Positions 48,224-60,440 of a stretch of DNA of 64,000 bases are shown here, one piece after another. Each line of letters starts with the position of its first letter. Position 1 is the first letter of the stretch. The notes beneath the pieces were generated by a model. It did no database searches. It saw only the letters and a program-made list of their open reading frames with translations, and had not been told where the DNA came from. Origin of the DNA: Cucumis sativus (taxonomy: Eukaryota > Streptophyta > Magnoliopsida > Cucurbitales > Cucurbitaceae); the NCBI RefSeq assembly GCF_000004075.3, contig NC_026656.2:18982607-19046606 (forward strand), in the 5' to 3' direction. Position numbers and translations under genes: made by a program.

Positions 48224-50701
48224 TCAGAACAGTTTGAAAAAGGACGACCTAGTTGCCCTTTGGCTTCCTAGCCAGTGTTGCATGTGAACTCCGATGGCGT
48301 CCAAATACAAGCTGCTCCTCCCATGGAAGCCAACTACTTTGCCCTCTGTCGTTGTTGACGTGAAAAACGACCCTACCTCCTCCCCAAATGGACCGAACTT
48401 CCCCCTGCTTGTGTGAAATGTAAGCGACTTTACAGCTTGTTGTCTCTCATCTTTACCGATGTAACCGTAATATCCTGATATACATGTTAACACTTCATGT
48501 GGATAATCCAATTTTACCTGTAAACATAGCCAGAATAAATTTTAGTTGATTGTGGACGTACTATATATTGACAGGTAAAAGAAACTGTTGAAGGTGTTGA
48601 ATTTATCGGTACCCGATGTATGGTTGTTCCACTGTTTCCTCCATGCCTAACTGACCAAACTGATTGTTTGTTTCGATCGTATTCAATTTGAATTGAACAA
48701 AAAGCTTCAAGAGACCGTGTCAAGTATATCTGTTTAATGCCAGAAAATACTCCATCATCCCATGGTTTACCGCCATCTCCACCCCATGGTCCAGGTCCAC
48801 AGGGTGCTGGTTCTTTTACTACACCACGAGCCATCTATGAAACATATAATCAATCCATAAGCCTTTCATGACCATACTTATATTAGCTTCCTCTGTTTTT
48901 TCAGTTGCTAGAAACATCTAAAATGATTAGCAGAATACCTCTTCAAGTGCTCCTTTTGAAGGTGCTAGTTTCATAGTCCAAGGGGCATTACTATTTTCAA
49001 GAAGTGGTGGAGCAGCAGGAATAATATCCCTGGAGGGAGGACGAGACAGCGGGGTCACCTTTCCTTCAACTATGTGCACACCAAGAGCATCTAGGAACAA
49101 ACCTTTCCTCCCATGAAATCCAACAATCTTCCCCTCCTTGACATTGGTACTAAAGGGGGTTCCTTGTGCCTCTCCAAATGGTCCGTACTTCGCTTTTGTA
49201 GTATGAAATGTGAGTGACTTGATAACATTAGGTCCCATGTACATGACAGGCCCATAGTGTCCAGTTACATGAGTCAAGATTTCATATGGATAATCAAAGA
49301 TAACCTGCAAAATCACCGTTATGAGTTATGATAAAGAGTGATGAAAGAGAGTCATAACTGAAAGGTGAAACTGCATGCCTTCCAATCCAAAATATGCAGG
49401 AAATTCTTTCACCTTGTCATATTTGAATCCTCCCGTTCCACCTGCCCGTGCTCCCCATATAGATTCTTCATCGCAAGCATATAGAACTCTTATGTATACA
49501 ATTCCAACATTGCGCGACACATTAATTTGTCTAATACCAGAGTAACATCCATCATCAAATACTGTTCCGCCCGAGCCGCCCCAAGGTCCACATGGTACCA
49601 CATTTTCAACTTTAGACGGTCCCTTCTTAACAGGCCTCTGAGATGACCATCACCAACCATTATTTGAGTCCAATTTTCAAGTCAAAAAGGCATAAACAAA
49701 AAAAATGTTTAATCCCACCTTAATTGTGGATTCATCATCACTTGATTCTGAGCTTGAGGAACTAGATACTTGTTTTGAGATAGTAGTTGGAAGAGGTGTT
49801 TTGAATTCATCCTTCTGCCTGACAGCAAGAACAATATCATAATTTTGACCAACACTTCCTTGTATAATTGAATACCCTTCATTTTCAGTCTTACTAGCAA
49901 GATGGTCCCGTGATTGAATCATTGCTTTAGATGGTGATTGTATAGCCATAGGCTTTAGATAAACTCCAATGGCATCCAGGTACAATCCACTCCTGCCATG
50001 GAACCCTACAATCTTGCCCTCAGTCGTTGGAAAAGAGAAAATTGTTCCTTGTTCGACCCCGTAAGGTCCATACTTCTTTTTGTTGCTCATAAAAGTTAGG
50101 GATCGAACAAACACTTTGTCAAATGACACAAAGCTACCATAGTGTCCACGGATCATAGTCAAGTACTCATCCGGAAAATCAAGCTTCACCTGTAAACCAA
50201 AAATGAAAACTTATTAGTTAGTACACAGAGACTCTTGTATTCTTCATCAATGATCAAACTAAAACCAACTTCAAACTGTCATTTAAGTATCATGTGGAAA
50301 TCTAAGTTTCATTTAAAAGAAGTATAGGACTAAAGATGTTTCAAAATTATTGAGCAAACAATCAATGATCCAACAAAGTATGAAGCTACCGTGTCTGTTT
50401 TAGTGCCACCATTTCCTCCATGTCTATCTGACCAAATTGAACTTCCCTTCACATCATATTGAATCTTAATGGAGTCGATACCAGCTCCATGGCAAATTAT
50501 CAACTGCCTGATAGTCGAATAAACTCCATCATCCCAATTATTTCCAGCTGGTCCCCCAAAAGGACCAGCCATGATTGGCTTGATTTTTCGAGAATCATCA
50601 AAACTCTGTGTGAGAAAAAACAAACTTCTAACTAGTTGTAGAGAATAGAAAACAAGTGAATGCAATCAAATAATACAAAGCAAATGAATAGCACCTACCA
50701 T
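48224..50701 (-). CDS. JAL3: Jacalin-related lectin with three jacalin domains (JAL3-like), 598 aa, 7 coding exons
   Basis: Minus-strand coding exons: 50701-50699 (ATG only), 50605-50390, 50189-49719, 49637-49413, 49304-48939, 48834-48613, 48517-48224, joining to 598 residues. Three beta-prism jacalin domains lie at about 13-152, 240-383 and 440-590. Each starts with a GPxGGxxGxxWDDG-like strand (the second has VFDDG) and ends in GFHGRxxLYLDxIG. The carbohydrate-binding GxxxD motif is intact in domain 1 (Gly141, Asp145) and domain 2 (Gly373, Asp377), but in domain 3 Gly is replaced by Ser570. A Ser-rich acidic linker precedes domain 2. No signal peptide is seen, so a nucleocytoplasmic mannose-type lectin is likely. 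Each domain is split by an intron at the same place. The intron after the ATG is supported by a good donor (GTAGGT) and by MSFDD reading in frame. Confidence 0.93.
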
Positions 50702-51887
50702 TCTTGTTACGGAAACAAAAGACTAGAAAAGTGAGAAGAGCAACAATTTACTTGAACTTCAATGCCTGAGCGCAATCGTAGTGTGCAAAGCAGACTGAGG
50801 AATTTATTTGAGCAAAAAAGGGGTGGAGTACAGAATCAAGGTTTCAAAAGCTTTTTCAAATGATGGGAGGAGATAGATTCCAGTTTTCACTAAGGAGGGG
50901 AAAGATTTAGTAGACAAGAATCTGATCCCTGGATAGAATAGAAAAATGAAATCTAATTTTTTTTTTAAAGAAAAAAATAGTGGCGTTTCCCAATGGATTC
51001 TAATCTGTTTGGTAGCATTATTATTCTCTCATCTCCATGAATCACTTCGTTTTCAATTAAAATATGGTGAGTTCTCTTATTTTTCTATGTATGCCACCCT
51101 AACTAGAGTCCCACCAGCTAATTGTTCTGCATATTCCACCTAATTAGCAAATAATGACGACGAGAGTTTAATCTAGTGAAATTTAAAATTTTGTACTCAA
51201 TAGTGACTTATACATGGATGAATTCCCACCCCATCTGTATCTCAGTTTTTTCTCTACATATCAACCCCTTCCCGAGGCCTTCCCCACTCTCTGAGGAGCG
51301 CATATTACTCTACATCCTTTAATCTTGTTCAGATGTACAAGCTTTCTTAATATGTGGGTAACCGTCACTTTCTAGATTCATGTCCAACTGGTATGGTGCC
51401 TCGAAACATGGTAATAACGCAAATCATGAAGAACTAGATCAACCAAGGAGATTTCTCCATAACTTCATCAAAATGCTAAGGGGTATAGTATCAAGGTTCA
51501 TTTCAACCTAAATTTGTCATGTCATTACGCACTTGCAAGAAACAGTAAGCTATGCACCCAAACAAGCATGCAATGTCTATATGCTCCACTAACCACCGTT
51601 AAGAATCTATACGAATTACATTAATAAATAAATAAAATTATGAGTACCACAAATAAATATTAAAACTTAATAGGTTCCAATCAAATTTATACGGTTACCT
51701 ATAAATAGATCACACACCTGTCGAAGTGTATTGAACAATTTATTCTCAGCCAAACTCTACAGGAATCAGTCTAAACAATCTTCAGAAATGCTCATTCCTT
51801 GAGATTTAATTTCATCTGTTCAATCAACTACCCTTTTCCATTAACGGGAATCTGATACTAAGAACAACTTCCACATAGTGTTAAAGG
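50702..51887. other. Promoter and leader of the lectin gene, 3' flank of the PPR gene
   Basis: The first hundred or so bases are probably the leader exon of the lectin gene, since its start codon sits at the end of that exon. The rest is AT-rich spacer. No further gene is visible. Confidence 0.55.
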
Positions 51888-54560
51888 CTACCAATAATCC
51901 CCACAAGAACAGTGACCGTTTTTGAAATGGTGCAAGCATTTCGAGTCGCTTAAATATATTTCACATTCATAAGCCGCTGAGATATACTTGGCCATCTGAT
52001 GACAGTCCACGCACATTCTTAAGTTTTTCACAATCTTTATACTTTTACGTGTGTGAGATGAGCCAATAAGGCCAAAAGCAAATGCAAATTTTTCACAGTG
52101 GAACCCACCAATTTTTTCTTCTTTCTCTTCTTCTTCAATAGAGAGCTGATGGTGATTATTAAATTTCTTTACTTTCCCTTCAATGCTCTTTATCCAAGTA
52201 TTTAGAACGTCAAGTTTAGACTGGTCGCCTGTGACAAATAAATGGACTTTATTCCTGACTTCAACCCAGCACTGTGCTGTACATTTCTTCATCGCACTCT
52301 CTTTTCCAAGCTTTCTCACTTTTAGGGTTTGTTCAAATTTCCCATATAAAGCATATGCCTGCACTAATAAACGGTATATCACATGATTATCAGGCTCCAA
52401 TTCGTGGAGGCGCTTGGCTGCTAGAACTGCCAAGTTTAAGTTTCCATGAAATCTGCAGGCCGTAAGTAAGCTGGTCCAGATAGAGACATCGGGTTCTATA
52501 GGCATATCTTCGATGAACTCTATTGCATCTGCAAGCCTCCCAGAACGTCCATAGAGATCTACCATAGCCAAATAATGATCTAAAGTTGGTAGAATTTGAT
52601 GTTCTTCAGTGATGCTAGAAAAAACATGTCTTCCCTTGTCTACCATTCCGGCAATGCCATAGGCATGAATAATACTAGCCAAAGTACCTCGGTTTGGCCT
52701 AATTCCGAGATTTCTCATCTGATCAAACAATTGAAATGCAGAATCTGAACAACCATGTAAAATATATCCTGCAATAATTGAATTCCAGGTGATAATATCT
52801 TTGGATGACATGCCATTAAAGACAGTTCTTGAATATTTAATGTTCCCTGACTTGGCGTAAGTGTCTACAAGTGAGTTTGCAACAGCTAGCTCAGATTCCA
52901 GGTTTCTGCGCAACACACAACCATGGATTTCTTTTATCTTTTTCTCTGCCATTACATTTGCACAAGCTGGTAAAATGCTCAAGATGGTCACTGAATTAGG
53001 ACTAAAATTAAGAGACTGCATTTGTCGAAATATTGCTAGAGCTTTGTTCTTTTCACCAAGCTGATGGTACCCAGCAATCAGAGAATTCCAGGATGCTGTA
53101 TTCCGCTTAACCCCCCCATCTTTTTCCATTATTTGAAAGAGGTCCATAGCTTGATCCTCATCTCCATTCTGTATGCATCCTGATATCATCGCATTCCATG
53201 TAACAACATTAGGCATGACAGTTGATTCCCTTAATCTCATAAAAAGTTCGTATGCTTTTCCACCATATCCAGCCTGACAATATCCTCCAATCATCGAGTT
53301 CCATGTATAAACATCTTTTTCTAAGATCGTGTCAAATACATGGCGAGCAGCTTCCAATTTTCCACATTTAGAATACATATCAATAAGTGAATTCCCAACC
53401 AATGTTTCACGCGCAATTCCCATTTTAATTGCAAAACAATGTATTTCTAGTCCATTTTGCAGTGATTTTAAGGAAGCACAGGCTGAGGTTGCACTTGCAA
53501 TAGTTATAGTATTTGGTTCAACCCCTGCAAGAATCATCTTCTTGAAGAAATCCAATGCCTGACTAATCCTGCTGCTTTGAGAAAAACCTGAAATCATTGA
53601 GGTCCAAGTATAGACATCAGGCGCTAAACCCACACTCTCCATCTTCTTCTTCAAGTCTATAACAAGATCACAATCCCCCAACTGGCTATAACTAGCAATC
53701 ATTATGTTATAAGTAACCAAACCCGGTTTGAATCCTTGATTGCTCATCGTGTCAAGCAATCTCCTAGCTTCATCACCATTTCCCTTCTGGCAATAACCAG
53801 CGATCATAACATTCCAAGAGACCCCATCTCTTTCGTCCATGTTCCCAAAGAACTTCCTAGCTAGACTCAACTTCCCACATTTGACAAATGCCGTCAAAAT
53901 AGAATTGCTCAGACGCATATAACAACTCAACCCACATCGAATAACGAGAGAATGTATCAACTTCACAGTTTCAAGATCCTCGCAATTCCCACAAGCCTGT
54001 AGTATTTTTGGGAAAAGAAAGGCATCAGGCAGCACCCCATCTCCCATCATCAAAAAGAAAAGTTCAACTACTTCTTTCCATCTCTGCTCTCTCGAATATG
54101 CCCCTATCATTGCCGACCAAGTATACAAATTTCTCTCCTGCATTCCATCAAACACCTTGCGTGCATCCTTAAGACACCCACATTTCGCATACATACTTAC
54201 TAGCTTCGTCTCAACAAATGGGTTTACCCGATGGACTAAACCCATACGAACATGAAGCTCACGACCCAGTTCAATGGAACCCACATCTATGCAAGTTTGA
54301 AGCAAATTGATATACGTGTTGGTGCTTAACTTAGACCCACGTTTAGAAATCGAATCGATGGCTGTTATGGCTTCACGGAGTAGCCCATTGCTGCAAAGGT
54401 AACTCAAATGGTCATCATTGAACTTAGAAGTAAGTTTGTAGGTGAAAAATATAGAAGTTTTAATTGGTTTTGAAGAGAATTTAAGGGGTCTGGGTTTGAT
54501 AACGGAAGCAGGGCCAGAAATTGGAGGGTTCGTTTGGCAAGGAATTGCCAGTTTCTCCAT
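51888..54560 (-). CDS. PLS-class pentatricopeptide repeat protein with DYW domain, 890 aa, intronless
   Basis: Uninterrupted ORF ending in HCSCGDYW and TAG. Tandem PPR motifs of P, L and S type run through most of the protein; examples are YTWSAMIGAYSREQRWKEVV, VSWNVMIAGYCQKGNGDEA and TYNIMIASYSQLGD. E-type motifs and a C-terminal DYW deaminase-like domain follow: HxE at 821-823 (HCE) and CxxC at 850-853 (CVDC), so the zinc-site residues are complete. The PG box, usually PGCSWIEV, reads TAQCWVEV here and is divergent. Such proteins bind organellar RNA and direct C-to-U editing. The N-terminus looks like an organelle targeting peptide. A GTG at 54593 extends the frame, but ATG 54560 is the first AUG. 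The likely Arabidopsis counterpart is At1g19720 (from memory). Confidence 0.96.
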   Translation of the reverse strand: MEKLAIPCQTNPPISGPASVIKPRPLKFSSKPIKTSIFFTYKLTSKFNDDHLSYLCSNGLLREAITAIDSISKRGSKLSTNTYINLLQTCIDVGSIELGRELHVRMGLVHRVNPFVETKLVSMYAKCGCLKDARKVFDGMQERNLYTWSAMIGAYSREQRWKEVVELFFLMMGDGVLPDAFLFPKILQACGNCEDLETVKLIHSLVIRCGLSCYMRLSNSILTAFVKCGKLSLARKFFGNMDERDGVSWNVMIAGYCQKGNGDEARRLLDTMSNQGFKPGLVTYNIMIASYSQLGDCDLVIDLKKKMESVGLAPDVYTWTSMISGFSQSSRISQALDFFKKMILAGVEPNTITIASATSACASLKSLQNGLEIHCFAIKMGIARETLVGNSLIDMYSKCGKLEAARHVFDTILEKDVYTWNSMIGGYCQAGYGGKAYELFMRLRESTVMPNVVTWNAMISGCIQNGDEDQAMDLFQIMEKDGGVKRNTASWNSLIAGYHQLGEKNKALAIFRQMQSLNFSPNSVTILSILPACANVMAEKKIKEIHGCVLRRNLESELAVANSLVDTYAKSGNIKYSRTVFNGMSSKDIITWNSIIAGYILHGCSDSAFQLFDQMRNLGIRPNRGTLASIIHAYGIAGMVDKGRHVFSSITEEHQILPTLDHYLAMVDLYGRSGRLADAIEFIEDMPIEPDVSIWTSLLTACRFHGNLNLAVLAAKRLHELEPDNHVIYRLLVQAYALYGKFEQTLKVRKLGKESAMKKCTAQCWVEVRNKVHLFVTGDQSKLDVLNTWIKSIEGKVKKFNNHHQLSIEEEEKEEKIGGFHCEKFAFAFGLIGSSHTRKSIKIVKNLRMCVDCHQMAKYISAAYECEIYLSDSKCLHHFKNGHCSCGDYW

Positions 54561-56379
54561 TGTTAATGGTAGTATAGATTTGTTCTTCTTCACCCCTTTG
54601 GAAAGTTGTTTGATTTACACATTTGTTTTCATTAAAATTATGAACAGAAGATCAGAAGATCAGAAGATGGCGCAAGTTGTGGACGTGGCGCCTTCTCCAT
54701 TGGCTCTACTGGATGGGGTTATCACATACTCTTTCTACTTTCTAACATTTTCCCACTTTTGTTTAACATTGATTTTTACTTTTAACAATCAAAGTCAGAC
54801 CTTTTTCGTTAATGAAGACAAAAATATACTAAACTATACACTATACTCATCTAAAACAATTTCCATCTTAGCCTTTGGCTTCAACCTTATAATTTTTTTT
54901 TTTTACATTCTCATTAAAAGCTTATAAAAAAAAAAACAATTAATACCATCTATGCACATTGGTCATTCCACTGACAAATATAAAAATTTAAGATATGCTT
55001 GAAAAAATAGTAAAATAATAAAATTTATCATAACACGAACCATGTTACTTTTTCTAAATTGCAAAAATAGAAAATTTAAAAGTAAACTAATTATCTTTTA
55101 TAAATGTTTTTGTCAATTTTTTAAAATTTAATGTTTATGACAATAATTATAAAATAATTTAAATGAAATAGTTGGATTGCAAATTAAATTTGGAAAATCT
55201 TAATTTAATCCTAATACTCGAATTTATAAAGCAAAATGATTAATGTGTTTAGATAAAAATTTGACTTTTTATTGTTTTACTAAAAATATATATAGCAATT
55301 TGGCCATTTAAAATAACTTTTTTATAAATTTTATTTATTAATTAGTTTTAAATTTTTTAAAAGAAATTAATTTTATTTGTAAATTATTATTTTTCGACAA
55401 TATAAATAAATATATATATGAACATGCTTTATTGGAAAAATTACTCATAAGTCAGTGTCTTTTTAATTTCTTAAGATTGTATATGAAATTATGAACCTGT
55501 TGACTCAATCGACAAATCTCCAAAAGTTTCATGATTTGAATTTATTTACTATTAGTATTACTATTCAAATAAAAAAGAGATTCAAACATCTTTCAACGTT
55601 GCTTTCAAAGATCCGGTTCAGCATCTTGCCCACTACAGAAAAGGAAGTTGAGTGAACCAAAACCTCACACCAAAAGGTTGAAATTCTTTCTTTAGAAAAA
55701 TTACCATCTTTTTCTTCAGAAGTGATTCTCCAAACACGTCTCTTTTTATAATAAATAAATAAACGAAATTTGTGGGTTGCACACCTAATAAAAATTAAAC
55801 AATGTCATGCGCTAAAGAAACAAATTTAAAAGATTAGGCGTCACACCTAGTCATTGGTTTTTACAAATACATTGAAAATCCCACCCCACATTTCACACGG
55901 CCATGCATATACTCACATATATTCCCTTTGGCCTTTGCTAAGAAACAAAACAAACATTAACATTCAAATATTTGAAGACATTCGCTAAACTATTAGAGAG
56001 ACGTAAATTTCAATTCTAAGCCAATGATACAAAACTCAAAGTCTCTCCCAGCCCTATAGACACAGAATAAAATCGAAAGTTACTGTACACAAAACAGTAG
56101 AGCAGATTGCTGATAGAATGTGCAGATCCATGCAACTTCATAGTTCAACAAAGTCCTTGCCCCATTTATTATTCCATGATGAAACCTGCAAATTCTATGG
56201 TATAACAAGCACGAAAGATATATTGAGAGTTGCACATATTATCCAAACTTCTTTAAATGGAAACCAAGAACAGTAAATATCTTCAAACTCATTGTTATGC
56301 CATTCATAAGAAGAACAAACTAGAAACCAGAATCAACATTACACCATACTGATAATAATAAGAATAAGGGTACGTTCCT
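54561..56379. other. PPR promoter region and 3' flank of thioredoxin gene 1
   Basis: AT-rich spacer, especially 54880-55560. The last 250 bases probably form the 3' UTR of the thioredoxin gene and share short stretches (for example CAGAATCA...CACCAT...AATAATAAGA) with the 3' flank of the second thioredoxin gene. Confidence 0.6.
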
Positions 56380-57303
56380 CTAAGCAGTAGAAGTAGCAGC
56401 AGCTGTTGTTGAAGTTTTAAGCTCTTCTATTTTCTTCAACAGTGCCGCTCTATCAGCACCAACAATCTTGTGAACTGTTTCTCCTCCTTTCACGAAGACA
56501 AACGTCGGCATTGCAGTAATCTTCCACTCGCTAGCGATAGCCTACAGAGAGAAACAGAATCCATTGTTTAGGGAAGGAAAAGAGGAATCAAAACAAAAAG
56601 AAAACACGAATCTCTCTTGAGACTACTGCAACATTATCTTGTACGAGAACGATTGAAATTTTGATATAATCAAAAAGGTTAAATATGTTTACATTCAATT
56701 CATCGACGTCCACTTTAATGAACATAACACCGGAATGATTCTTAGCCAATTCGGAGAAATATGGAGCAATTGTACGGCATGGGCCGCACCAGGAAGCAGT
56801 AAAATCCACCACAACCTATCAAGAAAAAACTCTAGAAACATTAAGAACAAAGAAATGAACAGAAACAGTAATACAGAATCACTGAGAGTTCGCTTAACGC
56901 AAAATAGCACAATCAAGGTTCGAGTTAATTAACAAAAAGCGTAACAGAGAAGGATTGAGAAATCATAAGGAATACAAATCGATCAAAAGACTCATCAATT
57001 TCAACACAAGACCATTCAATCTAGATAAATCGAATATATAAACTAGCATAAGAGATCAGAAACCCTAGCGAATCCATCACGACTTATATACCAAGACAAT
57101 GAAAACAATCACCTAAGAGGAAAAAGGAAGAACAGGACGTAAAATTCGAAAATTCTACGGGAATCAATTGAGACGATAATGTAGAAAATGAAGTGAAAGA
57201 TCAAAAGAAATTATACCAATTTTCCAGATTCCTTAGCTTTAGCCAATAGAGCTTCCCATTCAGATTGCTTATGGCATGCAATAACTTGACCTTCTTCACC
57301 CAT
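56380..57303 (-). CDS. TRXH: Thioredoxin h with WCGPC active site, 123 aa, 3 exons
   Basis: Minus-strand exons: 57303-57217, 56815-56693, 56541-56380, joining to 123 residues. The thioredoxin fold is clear: [13 protein letters not shown] with redox cysteines 39 and 42, KVDVDEL strand, cis-Pro82 in AMPTF, and GA-containing C-terminal helix. No targeting peptide is seen, so it is a cytosolic h-type thioredoxin, reduced by NADPH-thioredoxin reductase, which reduces target disulfides. The Ala/Thr-rich tail is unusual only in composition. The two-intron structure, with introns after codons 29 and 70, is identical to that of the second thioredoxin gene, 3.1 kb upstream on the same strand. The ATG at 57303 gives the usual h-type length. 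Confidence 0.97.
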
Positions 57304-57390
57304 TCGTTTGAACGCAAATAGCTTTTCTTCTAATATACTATTCTCCGTATCAAAAACTGCAACAATGCTGAGAGACGATGCGATGGGATG

Positions 57391-57400
57391 TTATTTATAG
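57391..57400 (-). promoter_or_regulatory. TATA box of thioredoxin gene 1
   Basis: CTATAAATAA on the minus strand, about 90 bases upstream of the start codon. Confidence 0.6.
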
Positions 57401-59440
57401 TCAGGGTGGGCTCCGGTTCTTCCATTTTTACCAAATTACCCACTCTTCCATCGTTTTACTACCATAATGCCATCGAATTGAAAAATTAGGGCTTCATGCC
57501 TACATTTTCGGGAACTACTTTCTTAGCTTTTAGTTTTTGATATTTTGGTTTAATTTCGTATTAAAGCTTTCGAGTACTGTTTCAATTTGATTTTTCAAAT
57601 TTATTGTTTACTTTTTAAGATTTTGCTATATTTTGTAATTAATTTTAATATTTTTTAATTTTTTAATTGTTCATTTAAAATAATTATGAAATTTTTTAAT
57701 GGAGATAGCAAATATTAAAATGTAATTAGATATAATTCTTTTCAATTAATTAATAGGTTAGATGATCTGAGTATTTAATAAAATAATTAATATTTAAAAT
57801 GTAAATCATGATAAATAGAAATTAAGGTGAAACAAAACTCAAAATTTAAAGGTAAAAAGTTAACATTTAGAAACTATGAATTATATCTAAACGTATAACA
57901 TTTTAAAAATTAATGACGGTAATTAATAGAAATTAGACTCAAATCTTAGGACCTGTTTTATAATTTAATATATCTTCTCGTTTAATACTGTTTTGTTCTT
58001 CCTTTTAAGTTTAGCTTAATTTTAATTTAGATCTATTATACAATAAAAAATATCAATATGGTTCCAACTTCCTTAATAATTTTTTCATTAGGTTATCACG
58101 ATGCCAATAATTAGGATAGAATGGAATAATTTAAGGCTAATATAAAGGACTAATATTGAACTTTTTGAGTTTTTGGTTAGAAAGAAATTTTAAATTTTGG
58201 AAAGTGTCTAACCTATCTCTAGACTTTCAAATTTGTGTAATGTTCAATGGTTTTCTAAAGATTCATAATAAATCTACGAATTTTAAAAATGCTCAATCTA
58301 TTAGACATAAAAAGGTGAAAAATCAAGAACATAAAAATTAGATAATTGAAGATTCCAAAAAATTCCAGAAATATTTTTGCTCACAAGGGATGTGCTGTTG
58401 TATAAAATTGAAAGTTTAAGTTATTAAACCATTTTGTTTAAGAAGTTAGCATTTAAACTTGAAATTATTTTATTTAAAGTTGGTATTTATTTTGTTCATA
58501 AAACTAATATGAAAAAAGAAAAGAAAAACGCCTGTTCGGGTTTGTTCTAACAAATGGTTAATGCAAACAATTTTAGTCATTTACTTTCTCAATCCTAAAA
58601 CACTAAACTTCATGATAATTAAAAATATCGTGTGAAATGGTTGAGGGATAGACAATGAGGCAATAGAATATATAACAACGTATAATTTCAAGTTGGATTG
58701 GATCAAATTTACCAAAATAAATTATGAACCTGATTACCAAACCAAAATTCAATTTTATCATAATTTTTAATCCAAGTTTGGGTTGAGTAGGACGATTTGA
58801 TCAGGTTATCAAATTTTTTAAACACCCCTACATTTTAGTTAGGTTAAATACTTGGAATGAACAAGGAGGAAGATAAATATTTAAAAGATCAATACTTGAA
58901 TAAATTTTCTTTCTTAAGTTGGATTTGATTCACACATTTACTATAAATTGATATGATTATTAACCTCTCTTATTATGAATTAAAAATATTTTATACGGTG
59001 AAACTTTTAAATTATATCACTTTTCTATTTGTATCAATCACTCAAAAGGAAAGGTGAAGGACAAACGCTTATAAAGTATTTGAGAGCACTAAGCCCTAAA
59101 TATGATTTAAGATTGAAACTGATAAATTGAGTGGATCGATCAACATCGATCGAACCAACTACAGTTGAATACTGTTATAAGTGTATGATGAAAATTTAAA
59201 CTTAACTTAGACAGTTGAAAATTACAACGAAGACAATGATATTTACGTCTAAATAATTCAAACACCATCTTGTTGGACCAAAGCTAACTCATTTTGAAAA
59301 CGTGAGAAAGTAAAATATTTCTTTTAGAGCTCTAAAACCAAATCTCAACCAAGAAAAATACACATTTCGATCCGTTATTTAAAAGTAGTGATTAAACATA
59401 ACCTTTATTATATCTATCTAAGTATAGTCCAATCATATAT

Positions 59441-60224
59441 AACATGGTAATAAAATAATAACTCAGTACTAATAAAACAATTTTTGTATGGTATAACAAG
59501 CTTTTAATTGGATAACTAATGAACTATTATGGACATTCCATATAGCCAAGGCCACACCAATTCTTTTTTCATTATTTAATATAACATTCAACATCTTTTA
59601 GAAAAATCTTAAATTCAGTATGTAATAAAATAAAATAAAATAATTCTGGCAAGAATATTGAATCATAAAAGTGAAAGGAAAAGAGCCATAATGTATGGAT
59701 ACAAAAGATGCTTAGGAATAAATTATTCCATTACCCCCACCCTCAAACTTTATCTTTTTTCCTAATTACTTTTATGTTTATTCCAACGGATGGAAACTAT
59801 GAGTGTACATGAATCAGTCGAGCTTTAACAAGATATGGTAACAATATAGAACAAAAGTCCTATATGTATAAATAACAATAAAAATTCAAGTTGAATTGGA
59901 TCAACTCAAACATAAAGCAATCTAACTATCAAACCAACTCAAAGTTGAGGCCAAACTGTTGGGTTTGATAGTTAGCATTATTTAGATGGTCAACCACCCC
60001 GATGCAAACATCTATATGTTCTTCCATTTGACAAGTCCGTCAAAATTTTAGATTATATCTAACTTTGATTAAGCATAACACATCACTGACAACCAAACAC
60101 AAAACATGAGAATTTCAAGCAACCATAAAACTTACAAGTCTTACATCTTTCTGAAGACTTCCCAAAGCCAAGGGAGACTGCTTTTTTGGATGTTCCTTCT
60201 CTTTCTTCTATCAACACAAAAGAA
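59441..60224 (+). repeat. Segmental duplication, copy 1 (3' flank of thioredoxin gene 2)
   Basis: Begins AACATGGTAATAAAATAATAA and ends CAACACAAAAGAA. Long stretches are near identical to 63121-64000, for example around GGAAAAGAGCCATAATGTAT (59677) and CTTACAAGTCTTACATCTTT (60131). Offset is about 3680 bases at the start and 3750 at the end, so copy 2 has gained some 70 bases. Confidence 0.9.
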
Positions 60225-60440
60225 AGCATCTATAAACTTTCAACCCACTACTTAATTCAAAAGCTCAAACAGCTAATTTATATATTAAATCTTATTGTAT
60301 ATTTATTATTCTACAAACGTTTATTAAACAAGTACACATCTCAGACATATTGTCATGAAATCCATGAAAAAACTCGAAATCAGAATCATCAACAATGCAC
60401 CATAATAATAAGAGGCAAAATGAGCTTCCGAGCTGACCAT

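Larger units (their letters stand above)
57304..60440. other. Spacer between the two thioredoxin genes
   Basis: AT-rich DNA with no supportable gene. Its right part (59441-60224) is one copy of a segmental duplication whose other copy is at 63121-64000. Bases 60240-60440 are probably the 3' UTR of thioredoxin gene 2. Confidence 0.65.

Noticed and set aside
54561-54593. 11-residue N-terminal extension of the PPR protein
   Set aside because: It would start at GTG. The first in-frame ATG is at 54560.
54442-54927. 161-codon plus-strand ORF
   Set aside because: Its first part is antisense to the PPR start and the rest is AT-rich low-complexity sequence with hydrophobic, repetitive translation.
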